Assembly: GCA_964609385.1 (NCBI GenBank) | Contig: CAZSSM010000027.1 | Coordinates: 1-64,000 of the forward strand | DNA: 64,000 nt | DNA from: CAZSSM01 sp964609385 | GTDB lineage: Bacteria > Planctomycetota > Planctomycetia > Isosphaerales > Isosphaeraceae | Direction: 5' to 3' | Shown here: piece after piece, positions 16,651-26,904 of the stretch | Numbering within the stretch: the stretch's first letter is position 1 | How the letters are laid out: every line of letters begins with the position of its first letter | Program-made: the position numbers and the translations under genes | Notes under the pieces: generated by a model | The model's input: only the letters and a program-made list of their open reading frames with translations | Told to the model about the DNA's origin: nothing | The model's database searches: none

Positions 16651-19526
16651 GGTGGAAGTGTCTGTATCCACGATGGGGATTTGGGAACGTCGAATCCAAC
16701 GCGATATCCTCGTGGTTTCGGTTTCCATCCGAATCCAACATTTCCGAGCTGATGTCCGGCCGCCATTCCGAGGATCATCCCGAGGTTCATGAAGAGGTAA
16801 GCGCTCAGGCCCCGAGCGGCCTGGTTGGCGATTTCGAGTTGCTCAGCGTACATGCCTCCTAAACCCATCCCCAAGACCATCCCGAGATGGGCCAAGAGGA
16901 GGGTGGGTACAGAGCATTCGTTTCGGAATGCCTCGGGGCGTCGGCGAAGGCCGTACATGGCAGCCTGGGCGAAGAGCATCATGCCCAGGTACATTCCGGG
17001 CTGAAGGACCGATCCGAGTGAAGCGTCTAATTCGGTCGACCCGGCCGTGAGATCGGTGAGGGCTCGGTGCCCGAGGCAAACCCAAGGGCGATCCAGTTCG
17101 GCCAGCGATCGGAACCCCAGATCGGCCCACCAGCCGAGGACCATCCCCAACGATCCGAGTGTGGCCATCCCGAAGGCCATATCGAGACCGCTCGGGATCG
17201 CGCGCCAGCGTTTCCAGACCAGGCTCATGCCGATGGCCAAGACCGCGAAGGCGGCGACCAGGGCGATCTGAACGGGCCAGGTTAGTCCGAGAAGCTGGCC
17301 GAGGATAACTCCTTGGGCGCTGAGGCCGATCGCGTGAGTCGCTGCCAACCAATCACACCGGGATCGCGGGTCCTCGATCGTTTCGGGATCCTCTGACCCG
17401 ACCCAGCAGTCGCAGGGCTGCGGGTCCGATGCACGACTGGATCGCCAAACGACGAAGAGGCTCGAGCAGACCATCAGGATCGACGCGACGACCGGATGCA
17501 GCACACCGAGGCTGGCCATCGTAATGCCGATCAAATTGTAGGTGGCGGCGAAGACGATGTTCTCCCGAACGATCCGTGTCGTCTGTCGACAAATGGCCAA
17601 GGTCGCAGGGACGACGCGGAGATCTCCACGGTAAAGGGTTGCATCAGCGGTCGCACAGGTCAAATCAGTTCCGGTCGCCATGGCCATCCCCGCATGCGCC
17701 GACGCCATGGCCGGGGCGTCGTTGATCCCGTCACCCACGAAGAGGATTCGAGATGAAGGGCCTTGCCATTTCTCGACGATCGCCGCTTTCTGCTCGGGGG
17801 GGCACTCGACGATCACTTCGATAGAAGCCGTTGTCGACGTCGCGATGGACTGTCTGACGCATGTGTCCCCGGTCAGGATCGCCATCGGCATGCCCATTGC
17901 TTGACAGGTCTCGAATACGTCACGGGTTGAGTCGCGGACTTTCTCGGTCCAGGTCGCCATCGCCGAGGGGTTGCCGTCTACCTCGATAGCAACGGTTTGC
18001 GGAAGGGTCGCGTCCTCCGACTGAAGGCGAGCGACCAGGTCATTCCAGAGCGATCGCTGATTGGGGGCCTCGATCCAATCGCGACGTCCGATTCGGATCG
18101 CGTGCTCGCTCCCCGTCTCGTCGAGGAGTTCGGCTTCGACCCCTCGTCCAGGCACTACGCGGAAGGCGGTCAAGGTAACCTGTTCGGCGGATCTCCCCTC
18201 GGTAAATCGCAGGAATCCCCGGGCGAATGGATGGTCGCTTCGCTCTTCGATCGCCGCGATCCAACTGATCAGGCGGCTTCGATGGACCACCTCAGGGGAT
18301 TGTGTGACCAGATCGATCACCTGTGCCTGATCCTCGGTCAGTGTTCCGGTCTTGTCGAAGACGATGCGATTGACCTCAGCCAAGCGTTCGACGCCATCCC
18401 CGCCACGGAGGATCACTCCGAGGTCGGCCAATCGCCCGATTGCTGTCCAGACTGCGATCGGAGTGACCAGTCCCAAAGCGCAGGGACAGGCGACCAATAG
18501 AACCGAGAGGGCGTTGAAGAGTCCGGTGGACCAGTTATCCAACCATAACCAAGCGAGGAAGGTCGCCAACGCGATGCTCAGAACGATGGGTAGGAAAAGC
18601 CGAGCGAGCCGATCGGCCTGGGCTTGGAGCGACGTGCTCGACAGCCGTGCGCGCTCGACCGACTCGATGAGATGATCGATCCGTCGGTGATGTCCCTGCG
18701 ATCGGGCTTCCAGGAGGAACCGGGCGTCTTCGGCGAGCGTCCCGGCCCAGATCACATCGCCCTCCCGCTTGATGACGGGGAACGCTTCTCCGGTCAGGCT
18801 CGATTCTCGGACGAACCCGACGCCCTGCAAGACTACTCCGTCGACGGCGACGAGTTGACCGGGGTGGACCTCGATCCGGTCGCCGAGCTGTACGTCGCGC
18901 ACATCGATTTCACAGAGAGTGCCATCATCATCGACTCGAATACAGGTTTGGATTTGCTCGGCCCATGCCTGGCTGGCTTCCACTGCGCGGGCGCGATAGT
19001 TGGCCGTCACGGCTTTGCCGAAGGTGTAGACCAGCAGGACGATCGAGACGACCTCAAAATAGACTGGACCCTCGCCGCGGATCATCGAGAGGACCGAGGC
19101 TCCGAAGGCGCCAAGCAGTCCGGAGAGGAAGAGGGCTTCGACGGTCACCCGACGCTGACAGACTTCGCGAAACAAGGCGCCGACGAGCGGACCGGCCAGG
19201 AGGATCAGCGTGATCGAGGTGGTTAGAAGCAACCAGCTCTGGAGCACCAGTTTGACCGGTCCGGTCGGCGGCGTCACATTAATGGCCAATCCCAACGCCA
19301 TGGTCTGGGCTGTGATTAGGAGGGCGATGGCGAACCGGATCCAGATTGGATCGAGCCGTGATTTGGCTTGATCGTTGGGCCGAGCCGCCTCGGCCTCGCC
19401 AAGGCTCAGGCAGCCTGAACAGCAGTAGGATCTCGGAGTCCGACCCGACCAGGAGCGCCCTGTCAGTGCATGATCAGAGAGCAAGGGAGCTCCACAGTGG
19501 GCGCATGCGATTAGGGTCGAGGACAT
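16635..19526 (-). CDS. CcoI-like copper P1B-type ATPase with extra C-terminal membrane domain
   Basis: This heavy-metal P-type ATPase probably exports copper for assembly of the neighbouring CcoN oxidase. The N-terminus resembles CcoI/FixI: paired CAHCG (residues 8-12) and YCCSGC (34-39) cysteines, with no HMA domain. The core has the SLTGE actuator motif, VACPCALGL (CPC metal site, about residue 344), DKTGT phosphorylation site (about 390), a SDHP-type nucleotide motif and GDGINDAP. After the core (about residue 690) come about 270 further residues with several hydrophobic helices rich in LGM repeats (HLGMVLGMGLGGM, NLGMILGMAAGH). I do not recognise this extension. ATG 19526 is preferred over TTG 19544. 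It is the last gene of the respiratory run. Confidence 0.85.
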   Translation of the reverse strand: MSSTLIACAHCGAPLLSDHALTGRSWSGRTPRSYCCSGCLSLGEAEAARPNDQAKSRLDPIWIRFAIALLITAQTMALGLAINVTPPTGPVKLVLQSWLLLTTSITLILLAGPLVGALFREVCQRRVTVEALFLSGLLGAFGASVLSMIRGEGPVYFEVVSIVLLVYTFGKAVTANYRARAVEASQAWAEQIQTCIRVDDDGTLCEIDVRDVQLGDRIEVHPGQLVAVDGVVLQGVGFVRESSLTGEAFPVIKREGDVIWAGTLAEDARFLLEARSQGHHRRIDHLIESVERARLSSTSLQAQADRLARLFLPIVLSIALATFLAWLWLDNWSTGLFNALSVLLVACPCALGLVTPIAVWTAIGRLADLGVILRGGDGVERLAEVNRIVFDKTGTLTEDQAQVIDLVTQSPEVVHRSRLISWIAAIEERSDHPFARGFLRFTEGRSAEQVTLTAFRVVPGRGVEAELLDETGSEHAIRIGRRDWIEAPNQRSLWNDLVARLQSEDATLPQTVAIEVDGNPSAMATWTEKVRDSTRDVFETCQAMGMPMAILTGDTCVRQSIATSTTASIEVIVECPPEQKAAIVEKWQGPSSRILFVGDGINDAPAMASAHAGMAMATGTDLTCATADATLYRGDLRVVPATLAICRQTTRIVRENIVFAATYNLIGITMASLGVLHPVVASILMVCSSLFVVWRSSRASDPQPCDCWVGSEDPETIEDPRSRCDWLAATHAIGLSAQGVILGQLLGLTWPVQIALVAAFAVLAIGMSLVWKRWRAIPSGLDMAFGMATLGSLGMVLGWWADLGFRSLAELDRPWVCLGHRALTDLTAGSTELDASLGSVLQPGMYLGMMLFAQAAMYGLRRRPEAFRNECSVPTLLLAHLGMVLGMGLGGMYAEQLEIANQAARGLSAYLFMNLGMILGMAAGHQLGNVGFGWKPKPRGYRVGFDVPKSPSWIQTLPPGAQV

Positions 19527-19650
19527 GATCCGATTCCCAAGCAATTATGGGCGGCTAACATCTCCGCCGGCGAGAGGGACGGTAGTGTGACGATCCGAAC
19601 ATCGCAAATGGCGAATGGGATATCGATGATAAGTGGTGGGAATTTAATGT

Positions 19651-19695
19651 CTTAAACTGAGAGGTTTTCCAAATCAGAAAGCCTCTCAGATTAAG
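19651..19695. repeat. long AT-rich inverted repeat after ccoO
   Basis: The two arms (19651-19669 and 19677-19695) pair over 19 positions with one A-A mismatch and one G-U pair, around a 7-base loop. It lies in the unusually AT-rich gap between ccoO and the P-type ATPase. It may end or stabilise the act-cco transcript. It could also be the remnant of a small mobile element. Confidence 0.6.
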
Positions 19696-19780
19696 ACCAC
19701 GTCTATACATCCAAAATCCAACTGGCCAAAAAAGACTCAGGATAAAGCGGAACGGATGGTCCTTAATGCCGCCGTCCGGC

Positions 19781-20401
19781 TCATTCGCCAGCATCGTCAG
19801 AAAATTCAACCGACTTGTTCAGGGACTTCAGGTAGGCCACCAGTGCCTTGGCATCGGGGCCAGGGACGATCTCGTAGCCTGGCGGCGGGGCGGGCTCGAA
19901 GTCCTCGGGCAGTTGCAGGGCGTCCGAGGAGGGTTCGCCGACGACCTCTTGGATCTCATAGAGGAAGCGGAAGGCGGGCATGATCGAGCCCGGCGAGACG
20001 CTCCTCGGGTTGTAGAGATGCAGGTGATGCCAGTTGTCATCGGGCTGGCGAACGCCGATGTTGGCCAGGTCGGGGCCGGTCCGCATCGAGCCGAGCAGGT
20101 GCGGCTTGTCGTAGAGGTAGTCCTGCGGGACGGTCCGCCGATCGCCCCAACCCCGCTCGATGTCGGCGCCGAAGCCTTGGGGACGCACCTGCTGACTGTG
20201 ACAATAGATACATCCGTAGGAGATGTAGACTTCGCGGCCCTCGGCGGCCAAGCCCCCGAGGGCGACCGGGTAGGGTTCGCCGTCGACGGTGGAGACCGGC
20301 TCGGCTCCCGCGTAGATCAGGTACGGCGCGAGGACCAAGCCGAGCCATGCCGAGAGGAACGTCAGGACGATGCCGAGGAACAGGAGTGGTCCGGAGTTCA
20401 T
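19781..20401 (-). CDS. ccoO: cbb3-type cytochrome c oxidase subunit II (CcoO-like)
   Basis: This is a membrane-anchored monohaem cytochrome c that passes electrons to CcoN. An N-terminal transmembrane helix (LLFLGIVLTFLSAWLGLVLAP) is followed by a periplasmic domain with the CxxCH motif in YGCIYCHSQQVRPQG and the CcoO/FixO-typical continuation VPQDYLYDKPHLLGSMRTGPD. The methionine in GSIMPAFRF is the likely distal haem ligand. The start at 20401 follows AAGGAG, 13 bases after the ccoN stop. It has 206 residues, near family size. No ccoP gene follows. Confidence 0.92.
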   Translation of the reverse strand: MNSGPLLFLGIVLTFLSAWLGLVLAPYLIYAGAEPVSTVDGEPYPVALGGLAAEGREVYISYGCIYCHSQQVRPQGFGADIERGWGDRRTVPQDYLYDKPHLLGSMRTGPDLANIGVRQPDDNWHHLHLYNPRSVSPGSIMPAFRFLYEIQEVVGEPSSDALQLPEDFEPAPPPGYEIVPGPDAKALVAYLKSLNKSVEFSDDAGE

Positions 20402-20414
20402 CGTGGAGGGCTCC

Positions 20415-21947
20415 TTAGCTGGTGACCATGGCGGGTGTGGATTCGCGTTCGGCCGGCGCGGAGCCATCTTCGGGGCGGCGCGCCAACAGGGTCGGACCGC
20501 TCCGCATCTTGCCAAGTCGGAGCAAGTTCATGACTAACAGGCTCGCGAAGATGAGGTGACCGGCCGTCATCAGCACACCGGCGACGCTCCGAAGCTGGAG
20601 AAACCAGAGCGTTGATCCGACGATCTCCAGGAACTCGCGATCGGGATTATTCATCTGCATCCCCTGCCAAACCCCGCCGATAGTCATCGGCAGCCAGTAG
20701 AAGCCGATGAAGCCAACGGTGGTCAGCCAGAAGTGAGCTTTGATCGCGGTCGAGGAGGCCCACTCCCAGCCTGTGAGCCGCGGCATGATGTAGTAGACCG
20801 CCCCGAACATCGTCATCGAGAAGAACGAGTAGACGCCGAGGTGGGCGTGCGCGATCGTGTAATGAGTGAAGTGGGTGATCTCGTTGAGCGATCGAAGGGA
20901 TTGCGACGCGCCCTGGAAGCTGACCAGGGTGTAGCTCATCGCGCCGAAGACGATGAACCGGAGCGTCGGGCTGTACTTCAGCGCCGAGAAGTTCCCGACG
21001 ACCGTCATATGGTGGTTGATCGCGACTGTGATCACTGGAATGAACATCATCACGCTCGCCACAACCGAGACGGTCACCAGCCAGTAGGGGACCGGACCAC
21101 CGATCAGGTGATGCGCCCCATTCCAGTTGTAGAAGAGGGCCAGCGACCAGAAGCCCAGGATGCTAAGATAATAGCTGTGAATCGGTCGCCCGAGCACCTT
21201 GGGCAGCAGGTAGTAAGCCGTCCCCAAACCGATCGGGGTGAGGAACAGGCCGAGCACATTGTGGGCGTACCACCAGTTGACCGATGCATGGACAATGCCG
21301 GTGACTGGGCCAGTGAAGTTCATGATGTATGTGGCCGTGTAGAGCCAGGGGAACCAGAAGAGGGCCGCCATGATATACCATTGTGAGACATAGACGTGGG
21401 GCTCTCGGCGTTGGACGAAGTTGATCAACGAAACCACAGCCACGATCACAAACGCAACGCCCAGGAACGGAGGTGTGTAGGCGGGCAGTTCGAGCCACTC
21501 GATCGATGTGCTGTCGCCGATGAGGATCCCGATCAATCCGATGGCCAACCCGAAGTTATAGATCAGGGCGGCGGCAAACATCAGGAGCGGGAAGCGCATT
21601 TCGACCCGGCTCAGGCGGGCCATCAACCAAATGATCACCCCCACGCCGGTCATCGCCGCCCAACCGTAAGCCACCGAGTTCAAATGCACAGGTCGGAGAC
21701 GACCCAAGGTCAGAAACGGCGACTCGGCGAGGAAATCGGGTGAGTGGTATTTGATCGACAGGACAATGGCGAAAGCCGAGCCGACGAGAAGCCAGAAGAC
21801 TCCACTGGTTATGAAGGCCAAGACCGGCAATCGGACCGATGCGTCGATCAGCCGGCGCTGCTCGGCGATCTGTAGCCGAAGTCGCTCGGCTGGGTCGCTC
21901 GATCCCGACTCCGGTGACACCTGCTGTGCCGTGGAAAGATCACTCAT
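20415..21947 (-). CDS. ccoN: cbb3-type cytochrome c oxidase subunit I (CcoN-like)
   Basis: This is the catalytic haem-copper oxygen reductase subunit, a polytopic inner-membrane protein of 510 residues. Ligands can be placed: the low-spin haem His in RPVHLNSVAYGW, the CuB His and neighbouring Tyr in VNWWYAHNVLG, the CuB His pair in GAHHLIGG, and the haem b3 and second low-spin haem histidines in HYTIAHAHLGVYSF. The C-terminal 40 residues are a polar tail. ATG 21947 has AAGGAAG 7 bases upstream; the frame remains open upstream but is unconserved. It lies between ccoS and ccoO in the same direction, downstream of the complex III genes that should feed it. Confidence 0.94.
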   Translation of the reverse strand: MSDLSTAQQVSPESGSSDPAERLRLQIAEQRRLIDASVRLPVLAFITSGVFWLLVGSAFAIVLSIKYHSPDFLAESPFLTLGRLRPVHLNSVAYGWAAMTGVGVIIWLMARLSRVEMRFPLLMFAAALIYNFGLAIGLIGILIGDSTSIEWLELPAYTPPFLGVAFVIVAVVSLINFVQRREPHVYVSQWYIMAALFWFPWLYTATYIMNFTGPVTGIVHASVNWWYAHNVLGLFLTPIGLGTAYYLLPKVLGRPIHSYYLSILGFWSLALFYNWNGAHHLIGGPVPYWLVTVSVVASVMMFIPVITVAINHHMTVVGNFSALKYSPTLRFIVFGAMSYTLVSFQGASQSLRSLNEITHFTHYTIAHAHLGVYSFFSMTMFGAVYYIMPRLTGWEWASSTAIKAHFWLTTVGFIGFYWLPMTIGGVWQGMQMNNPDREFLEIVGSTLWFLQLRSVAGVLMTAGHLIFASLLVMNLLRLGKMRSGPTLLARRPEDGSAPAERESTPAMVTS

Positions 21948-22026
21948 GAAAGCACTTCCTTGAATCGGATTCGAGTGCGTGTGCTTAGTGGAAACAAAAA
22001 ATGGATTCCTAGGTCGTCGGAGATGA

Positions 22027-22239
22027 TTAGTCTGTGGATCTCGATCTTTTGTCCGATGGATGAGCATCGGGGAACGCGTCGGTCCTCCGACCAATCGGTT
22101 CGTCGGGATCAAAGATGGAGGTCGCTCCGCGCTGCATGTTGTCGAACTGGCCGCCGCGGATTGCCCAGACCAGAGCGGCGACAGCCACACCCCCGAAGAG
22201 GAATGCGGAGGACAGGACGAGGAGGTAGATCAGATTCAT
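22027..22239 (-). CDS. ccoS: cbb3 oxidase assembly protein CcoS
   Basis: CcoS is a small single-pass membrane protein needed for cofactor insertion into cbb3 oxidase. The 70-residue product has the family's N-terminal helix (MNLIYLLVLSSAFLFGGVAV) and the diagnostic segment WAIRGGQFDNMQRGATSIFDPDE. A polar tail of about 25 residues follows. Its start overlaps the end of the upstream gene by 4 bases (ATGA), and ccoN follows after about 80 bases. Finding CcoS and a CcoI-like ATPase here supports the cbb3 class for the oxidase. Confidence 0.9.
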   Translation of the reverse strand: MNLIYLLVLSSAFLFGGVAVAALVWAIRGGQFDNMQRGATSIFDPDEPIGRRTDAFPDAHPSDKRSRSTD

Positions 22240-22763
22240 GGGGCGAGGCGGTCCTGCGGCTTATTGGGATCGGACCTGTCGGAAGTCGCATCGTTGAAGG
22301 CGTCGGGTCCGTCCGGCATCTCAACCGCGACGTCATTAGGCTCGTCTGGGATCTCGTCGCCGGTCTCCACGTTGTTCGGCTCGTCCGGGACTCCGTTGCC
22401 GGTTTCCTCATCGTTCGGGGGAGCGGACACGCGACGTTCCTCAACGATCAGGCGCATCGCCTTGTCGATCGAGAGAGCTTGGAGCCGTCCATCGACACGT
22501 TGATCTTGAGCCAAGGATTCTTGAAGCGCCGTGATCTCGGCGATTTTCTGCTGCGCCGTCTGTTCTTCGAGCACCGCAGGATCGTCGTAGTAGGACTGCA
22601 TGATGATGACGGCCACGGCAAACAAGAGCAGGCCGATGACGATGCAGACCAGGGCGAAGATGGGAAATTCACCGCCGCCCTGATCTAGAGTCGGGTCGAC
22701 CTCGTTAGGCGGATCGACCGATTGCGTCATTGGACTGGCGGTCTCGAGGGTCGGCTCGGTCAT
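22236..22763 (-). CDS. small single-pass membrane protein of the respiratory operon
   Basis: No family is recognised for this 175-residue protein. About 33 polar residues precede one transmembrane helix (FPIFALVCIVIGLLLFAVAVIIM, about residues 33-55). A helical segment QKIAEITALQESLAQDQ follows, then an acidic, Pro/Asn-rich tail with imperfect repeats (NGVPDEPNNVETG, DEIPDEPNDV). An AGGAG site lies 9 bases before the ATG at 22763. It sits between actF and ccoS with a 4-base overlap into ccoS, so it is very likely co-translated with them and may be an accessory or assembly factor for one of the two complexes. Confidence 0.7.
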   Translation of the reverse strand: MTEPTLETASPMTQSVDPPNEVDPTLDQGGGEFPIFALVCIVIGLLLFAVAVIIMQSYYDDPAVLEEQTAQQKIAEITALQESLAQDQRVDGRLQALSIDKAMRLIVEERRVSAPPNDEETGNGVPDEPNNVETGDEIPDEPNDVAVEMPDGPDAFNDATSDRSDPNKPQDRLAP

Positions 22764-22791
22764 GGTTGGAGGTCTCCTGAGCCCGTTAGCG

Positions 22792-24036
22792 TTACGAGTT
22801 CTGGAAGGCGAGCGACTCGTGGAGCCGGGGGTCGCGCAGAGGGATCAATGGATCGCCCACCATCTTGAAACAGATGACCAGGCCCGAGGCACAGACCAAG
22901 GTCAGCAAAGTGGATAGATCCGACAACTGGAACATAAACCCGCGTTCGCCCGCATAAGCAGGGTTGTTGGGCATGATTTCCCAGTACAGGTCGAGGTAGT
23001 GGAAAGCTAGGATCCAGACTGCTGCCAGAGAGAGCAGCACAGGAGTCCGCTTGACCTGTCGTCGGAGCAAGAAGAAAAACGGGATCAGGAAGTGGCCGAA
23101 GAAGAGTGCCCAACTCAGGTTGTTCCAGCTCAGCGGTAATTCCTCGGCACCGGTCCGCCGATGGATGTACCAGAGGGTCTCCTCGGGGATGTTGGAGTAC
23201 CAGATCAGGAAGAACTGCGAGAAGGCGATGTAGGTCCAGAACATGGTGAAGCCGAAGAGAAGCTTACCCATGTCGTGGAGGTGTTCGATGGTGACGGTGT
23301 TGCGGAGCCATCCGGCGGCGCGGAAGCCGGTGCTCATCAGGATCATCGCGGCCATCGTCGCCCAGATCGACCCCGCCCAATAGTAGACGCCGAAGATGGT
23401 TGAGAACCAGTGATAGTCCAGCGACATCATAAAATCGAAGGCGGCGAACGAGCTGGTCAGTGCCAGGGCGATCATGCAGGGGCCGCTCCACTTGCGGACC
23501 GTCCGCGAATGTTGCGGGGCGCCGTCAGCGTCCTGACGTCGGGAGTAGCGATTGAGGAAGAAACTGATTCCGGCCCAGACGGCGAAGTAGAAGATCGCCC
23601 GAGCGTAGAAGAAACCCTTGGTCAGGTAGGGTAATTTCTTCGCGAGCAGCGGATCGTTCTCAGGGCTCTCGGTCATCCAGGCGTAGGCCTGCGTGTCGAA
23701 GAGCAGGAACGGCAGGAAGAAGACCGGCAGCGCGATGAGGATCCAACTGGTGTTCTCGGCGAACCGGCGGATGACGACCGACCACCCCGCGCCAGAGAGA
23801 TGATGGATCAGGGTCCAGAAGAGGCCGCCGAGGCCCAGGCTTGTCACAAACATGAAGGCGGTGATATAGCTGAAGGCGAACTGCTGTGGATCGCTGAGGT
23901 AGCTGTAGATCGACCCGGCCAAGCCGATTACGAGCCCGACGCCCAGGCCGATCTGGAACGTCCGTGCGCTTCCCGAAGGGAGGCGCACGGTGTCCGGAAG
24001 CTGGATCTGAATGGGTTGATCGGAGGGGGTGCTCAT
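22792..24036 (-). CDS. actF: alternative complex III quinone-binding subunit ActF
   Basis: This is a polytopic NrfD/PsrC-like membrane subunit of the quinol:cytochrome c oxidoreductase, 414 residues with about ten hydrophobic segments. Family-like features include FAFSYITAFMFVTSLGLGGLF-type segments near the N-terminus, HHLSGAGWSVVIRR, and FSQFFLIWYSNIPEE. The ATG at 24036 overlaps the stop of actE in an ATGA arrangement, which fixes the start; the frame upstream reads into actE. It is the last of six act genes, followed after 28 bases by the unnamed small membrane protein and then ccoS. Confidence 0.92.
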   Translation of the reverse strand: MSTPSDQPIQIQLPDTVRLPSGSARTFQIGLGVGLVIGLAGSIYSYLSDPQQFAFSYITAFMFVTSLGLGGLFWTLIHHLSGAGWSVVIRRFAENTSWILIALPVFFLPFLLFDTQAYAWMTESPENDPLLAKKLPYLTKGFFYARAIFYFAVWAGISFFLNRYSRRQDADGAPQHSRTVRKWSGPCMIALALTSSFAAFDFMMSLDYHWFSTIFGVYYWAGSIWATMAAMILMSTGFRAAGWLRNTVTIEHLHDMGKLLFGFTMFWTYIAFSQFFLIWYSNIPEETLWYIHRRTGAEELPLSWNNLSWALFFGHFLIPFFFLLRRQVKRTPVLLSLAAVWILAFHYLDLYWEIMPNNPAYAGERGFMFQLSDLSTLLTLVCASGLVICFKMVGDPLIPLRDPRLHESLAFQNS

Positions 24037-24761
24037 CGTCGTGCGATCTCCGCGGCTGGGCTCTCGGGGGTGGCCTGATCGTCGCTCGGCTGGGGCGCCT
24101 GGCTGCGTTGCAGCGCGCGAACATAGGCGACGATCGCCCAACGGTCTTCGGTCTGGATCTGATGGCCGTAGCCCATCATCATGCCCTTGCCGTAAGAGAT
24201 CGTGTTGTAGATCTCGCCGTCGGCCATGTTACGGATGCGATCGGTGTGATATCCGGCCACGCCCACCATCCCGTACTTGGTGGTGATCCCGTTGCCGGCC
24301 CCAGTGGGGCCGTGGCAGACATTGCAGTGGATCTCGTAGCGTTCTTGACCTCGTTGCATCAGGTCCATGGTCACCTCGATGGGGGCCTGAGCGATCCAGG
24401 TTCCATCGGAGTTCTTGCCGTCATAGTAGGCCGCGTCGTTTCGGAGGAACTCGGGGTTGGACCGGCTGGGAAGGTTGTGCTCGGTGGGATCCTCTTCGCC
24501 ACGCAGATAGCCGGCATCGGCGAAGTATCCGTTGTGGGCGCCTCCGGCATAGGCGACGGTGTGCTCCGGCGGCGTCCGCATCGTGCGGCCGTCGGCGAAG
24601 AAAGCGCTCTCCTGTTGGGCGCCGTAGCGGGGCTGGAAGTCCATGTCGGCGATCAGCCAGAGCGGCTCATTGGCGTTGCGCTGGCCTTGGAAACCCAGGA
24701 TGGCCACGGTGACGACGACCAGGCTTAGCGTGATGACCAGGGGGATGGCAATCCGGTTCAT
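24033..24761 (-). CDS. actE: alternative complex III monohaem cytochrome c subunit ActE
   Basis: ActE is a membrane-anchored c-type cytochrome of alternative complex III. It has 242 residues with an N-terminal hydrophobic anchor (IPLVITLSLVVVTVAILGF), a family segment DMDFQPRYGAQQESAFFADG, and one haem motif CNVCH near residue 146. A methionine-rich stretch (GKGMMMGYGH) supplies the likely distal ligand. Its stop overlaps the actF start (ATGA), and actD ends 5 bases upstream. The proline/serine C-terminal tail is non-conserved. Confidence 0.93.
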   Translation of the reverse strand: MNRIAIPLVITLSLVVVTVAILGFQGQRNANEPLWLIADMDFQPRYGAQQESAFFADGRTMRTPPEHTVAYAGGAHNGYFADAGYLRGEEDPTEHNLPSRSNPEFLRNDAAYYDGKNSDGTWIAQAPIEVTMDLMQRGQERYEIHCNVCHGPTGAGNGITTKYGMVGVAGYHTDRIRNMADGEIYNTISYGKGMMMGYGHQIQTEDRWAIVAYVRALQRSQAPQPSDDQATPESPAAEIARR

Positions 24762-24766
24762 GAGTC

Positions 24767-25362
24767 TCAGTCCTCCAGCAGGGTGACGTTCTGGCCGCCT
24801 AGGTTCCGGAGCAGCTCGGCGCTCTGCTCGCGGTCGAATTCGGGGTCGTCCGCCTGGATCACGATGAAAAAGCCGTCATCGGAAGCGCGCAGGAAGGCTT
24901 CGTGTTTGAAGACGGGGTGGAAGAACTTCGGCAACCGGTTCAGGGCGAACATGCCGAAGATCGTCGTGAATGCCGAGAACAGGATCGTTAGCTCGAAGAA
25001 GATGGGCACGAAGGCTTCGGTACTGTTGTAGTTCTTGCCACCGACGACCAGCGGATAGCCGGCAAAGTAGCTCGAGAGGTCGCGGAACGGGCCAGCGCTG
25101 GTCCACCAGGTCAGCAGGTAGGCGGTGATCGTCCCGGCCAGGCCGCCGATCATGACCAGCCCGGGTAGGTAGGATCGGCTGACCCCCATCGCCTCCTCAA
25201 TCCCGTGGATGGGATAGGGGGTGAAGGCGTCGAACTTGACCAGCTTGCGGTCGCGGAGGCTCCGACAGGCGGCCAACAGCGCGTCGGGTGACTCGAACGA
25301 GGCGATGGCGCCGTGCAGGGTCGGTTGGCCCTCGCGAAACAGGGCGGCGACTTCGGGACTGC

Positions 25363-25366
<4 letters not shown>
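24767..25366 (-). CDS. actD: alternative complex III subunit ActD (DUF3341)
   Basis: This two-helix membrane subunit of alternative complex III has a cytoplasmic N-terminal domain. It shows the DUF3341 hallmarks: AIASFESPDALLAACRSLRDR, FDAFTPYPIHGIEEAMG, then two transmembrane helices (about residues 68-88 and 120-142). The 199-residue length is normal for the family. The start overlaps actC by 4 bases (ATGA), and actE follows after 5 bases. The family is not thought to bind a redox cofactor. Confidence 0.93.

Positions 25367-26900
<1,534 letters not shown>

Positions 26901-26904
<4 letters not shown>

Noticed and set aside
19555..19809. 84-residue minus-strand open frame after ccoO
   Set aside because: It overlaps the end of ccoO, contains the long hairpin, and has no ribosome site or family features.
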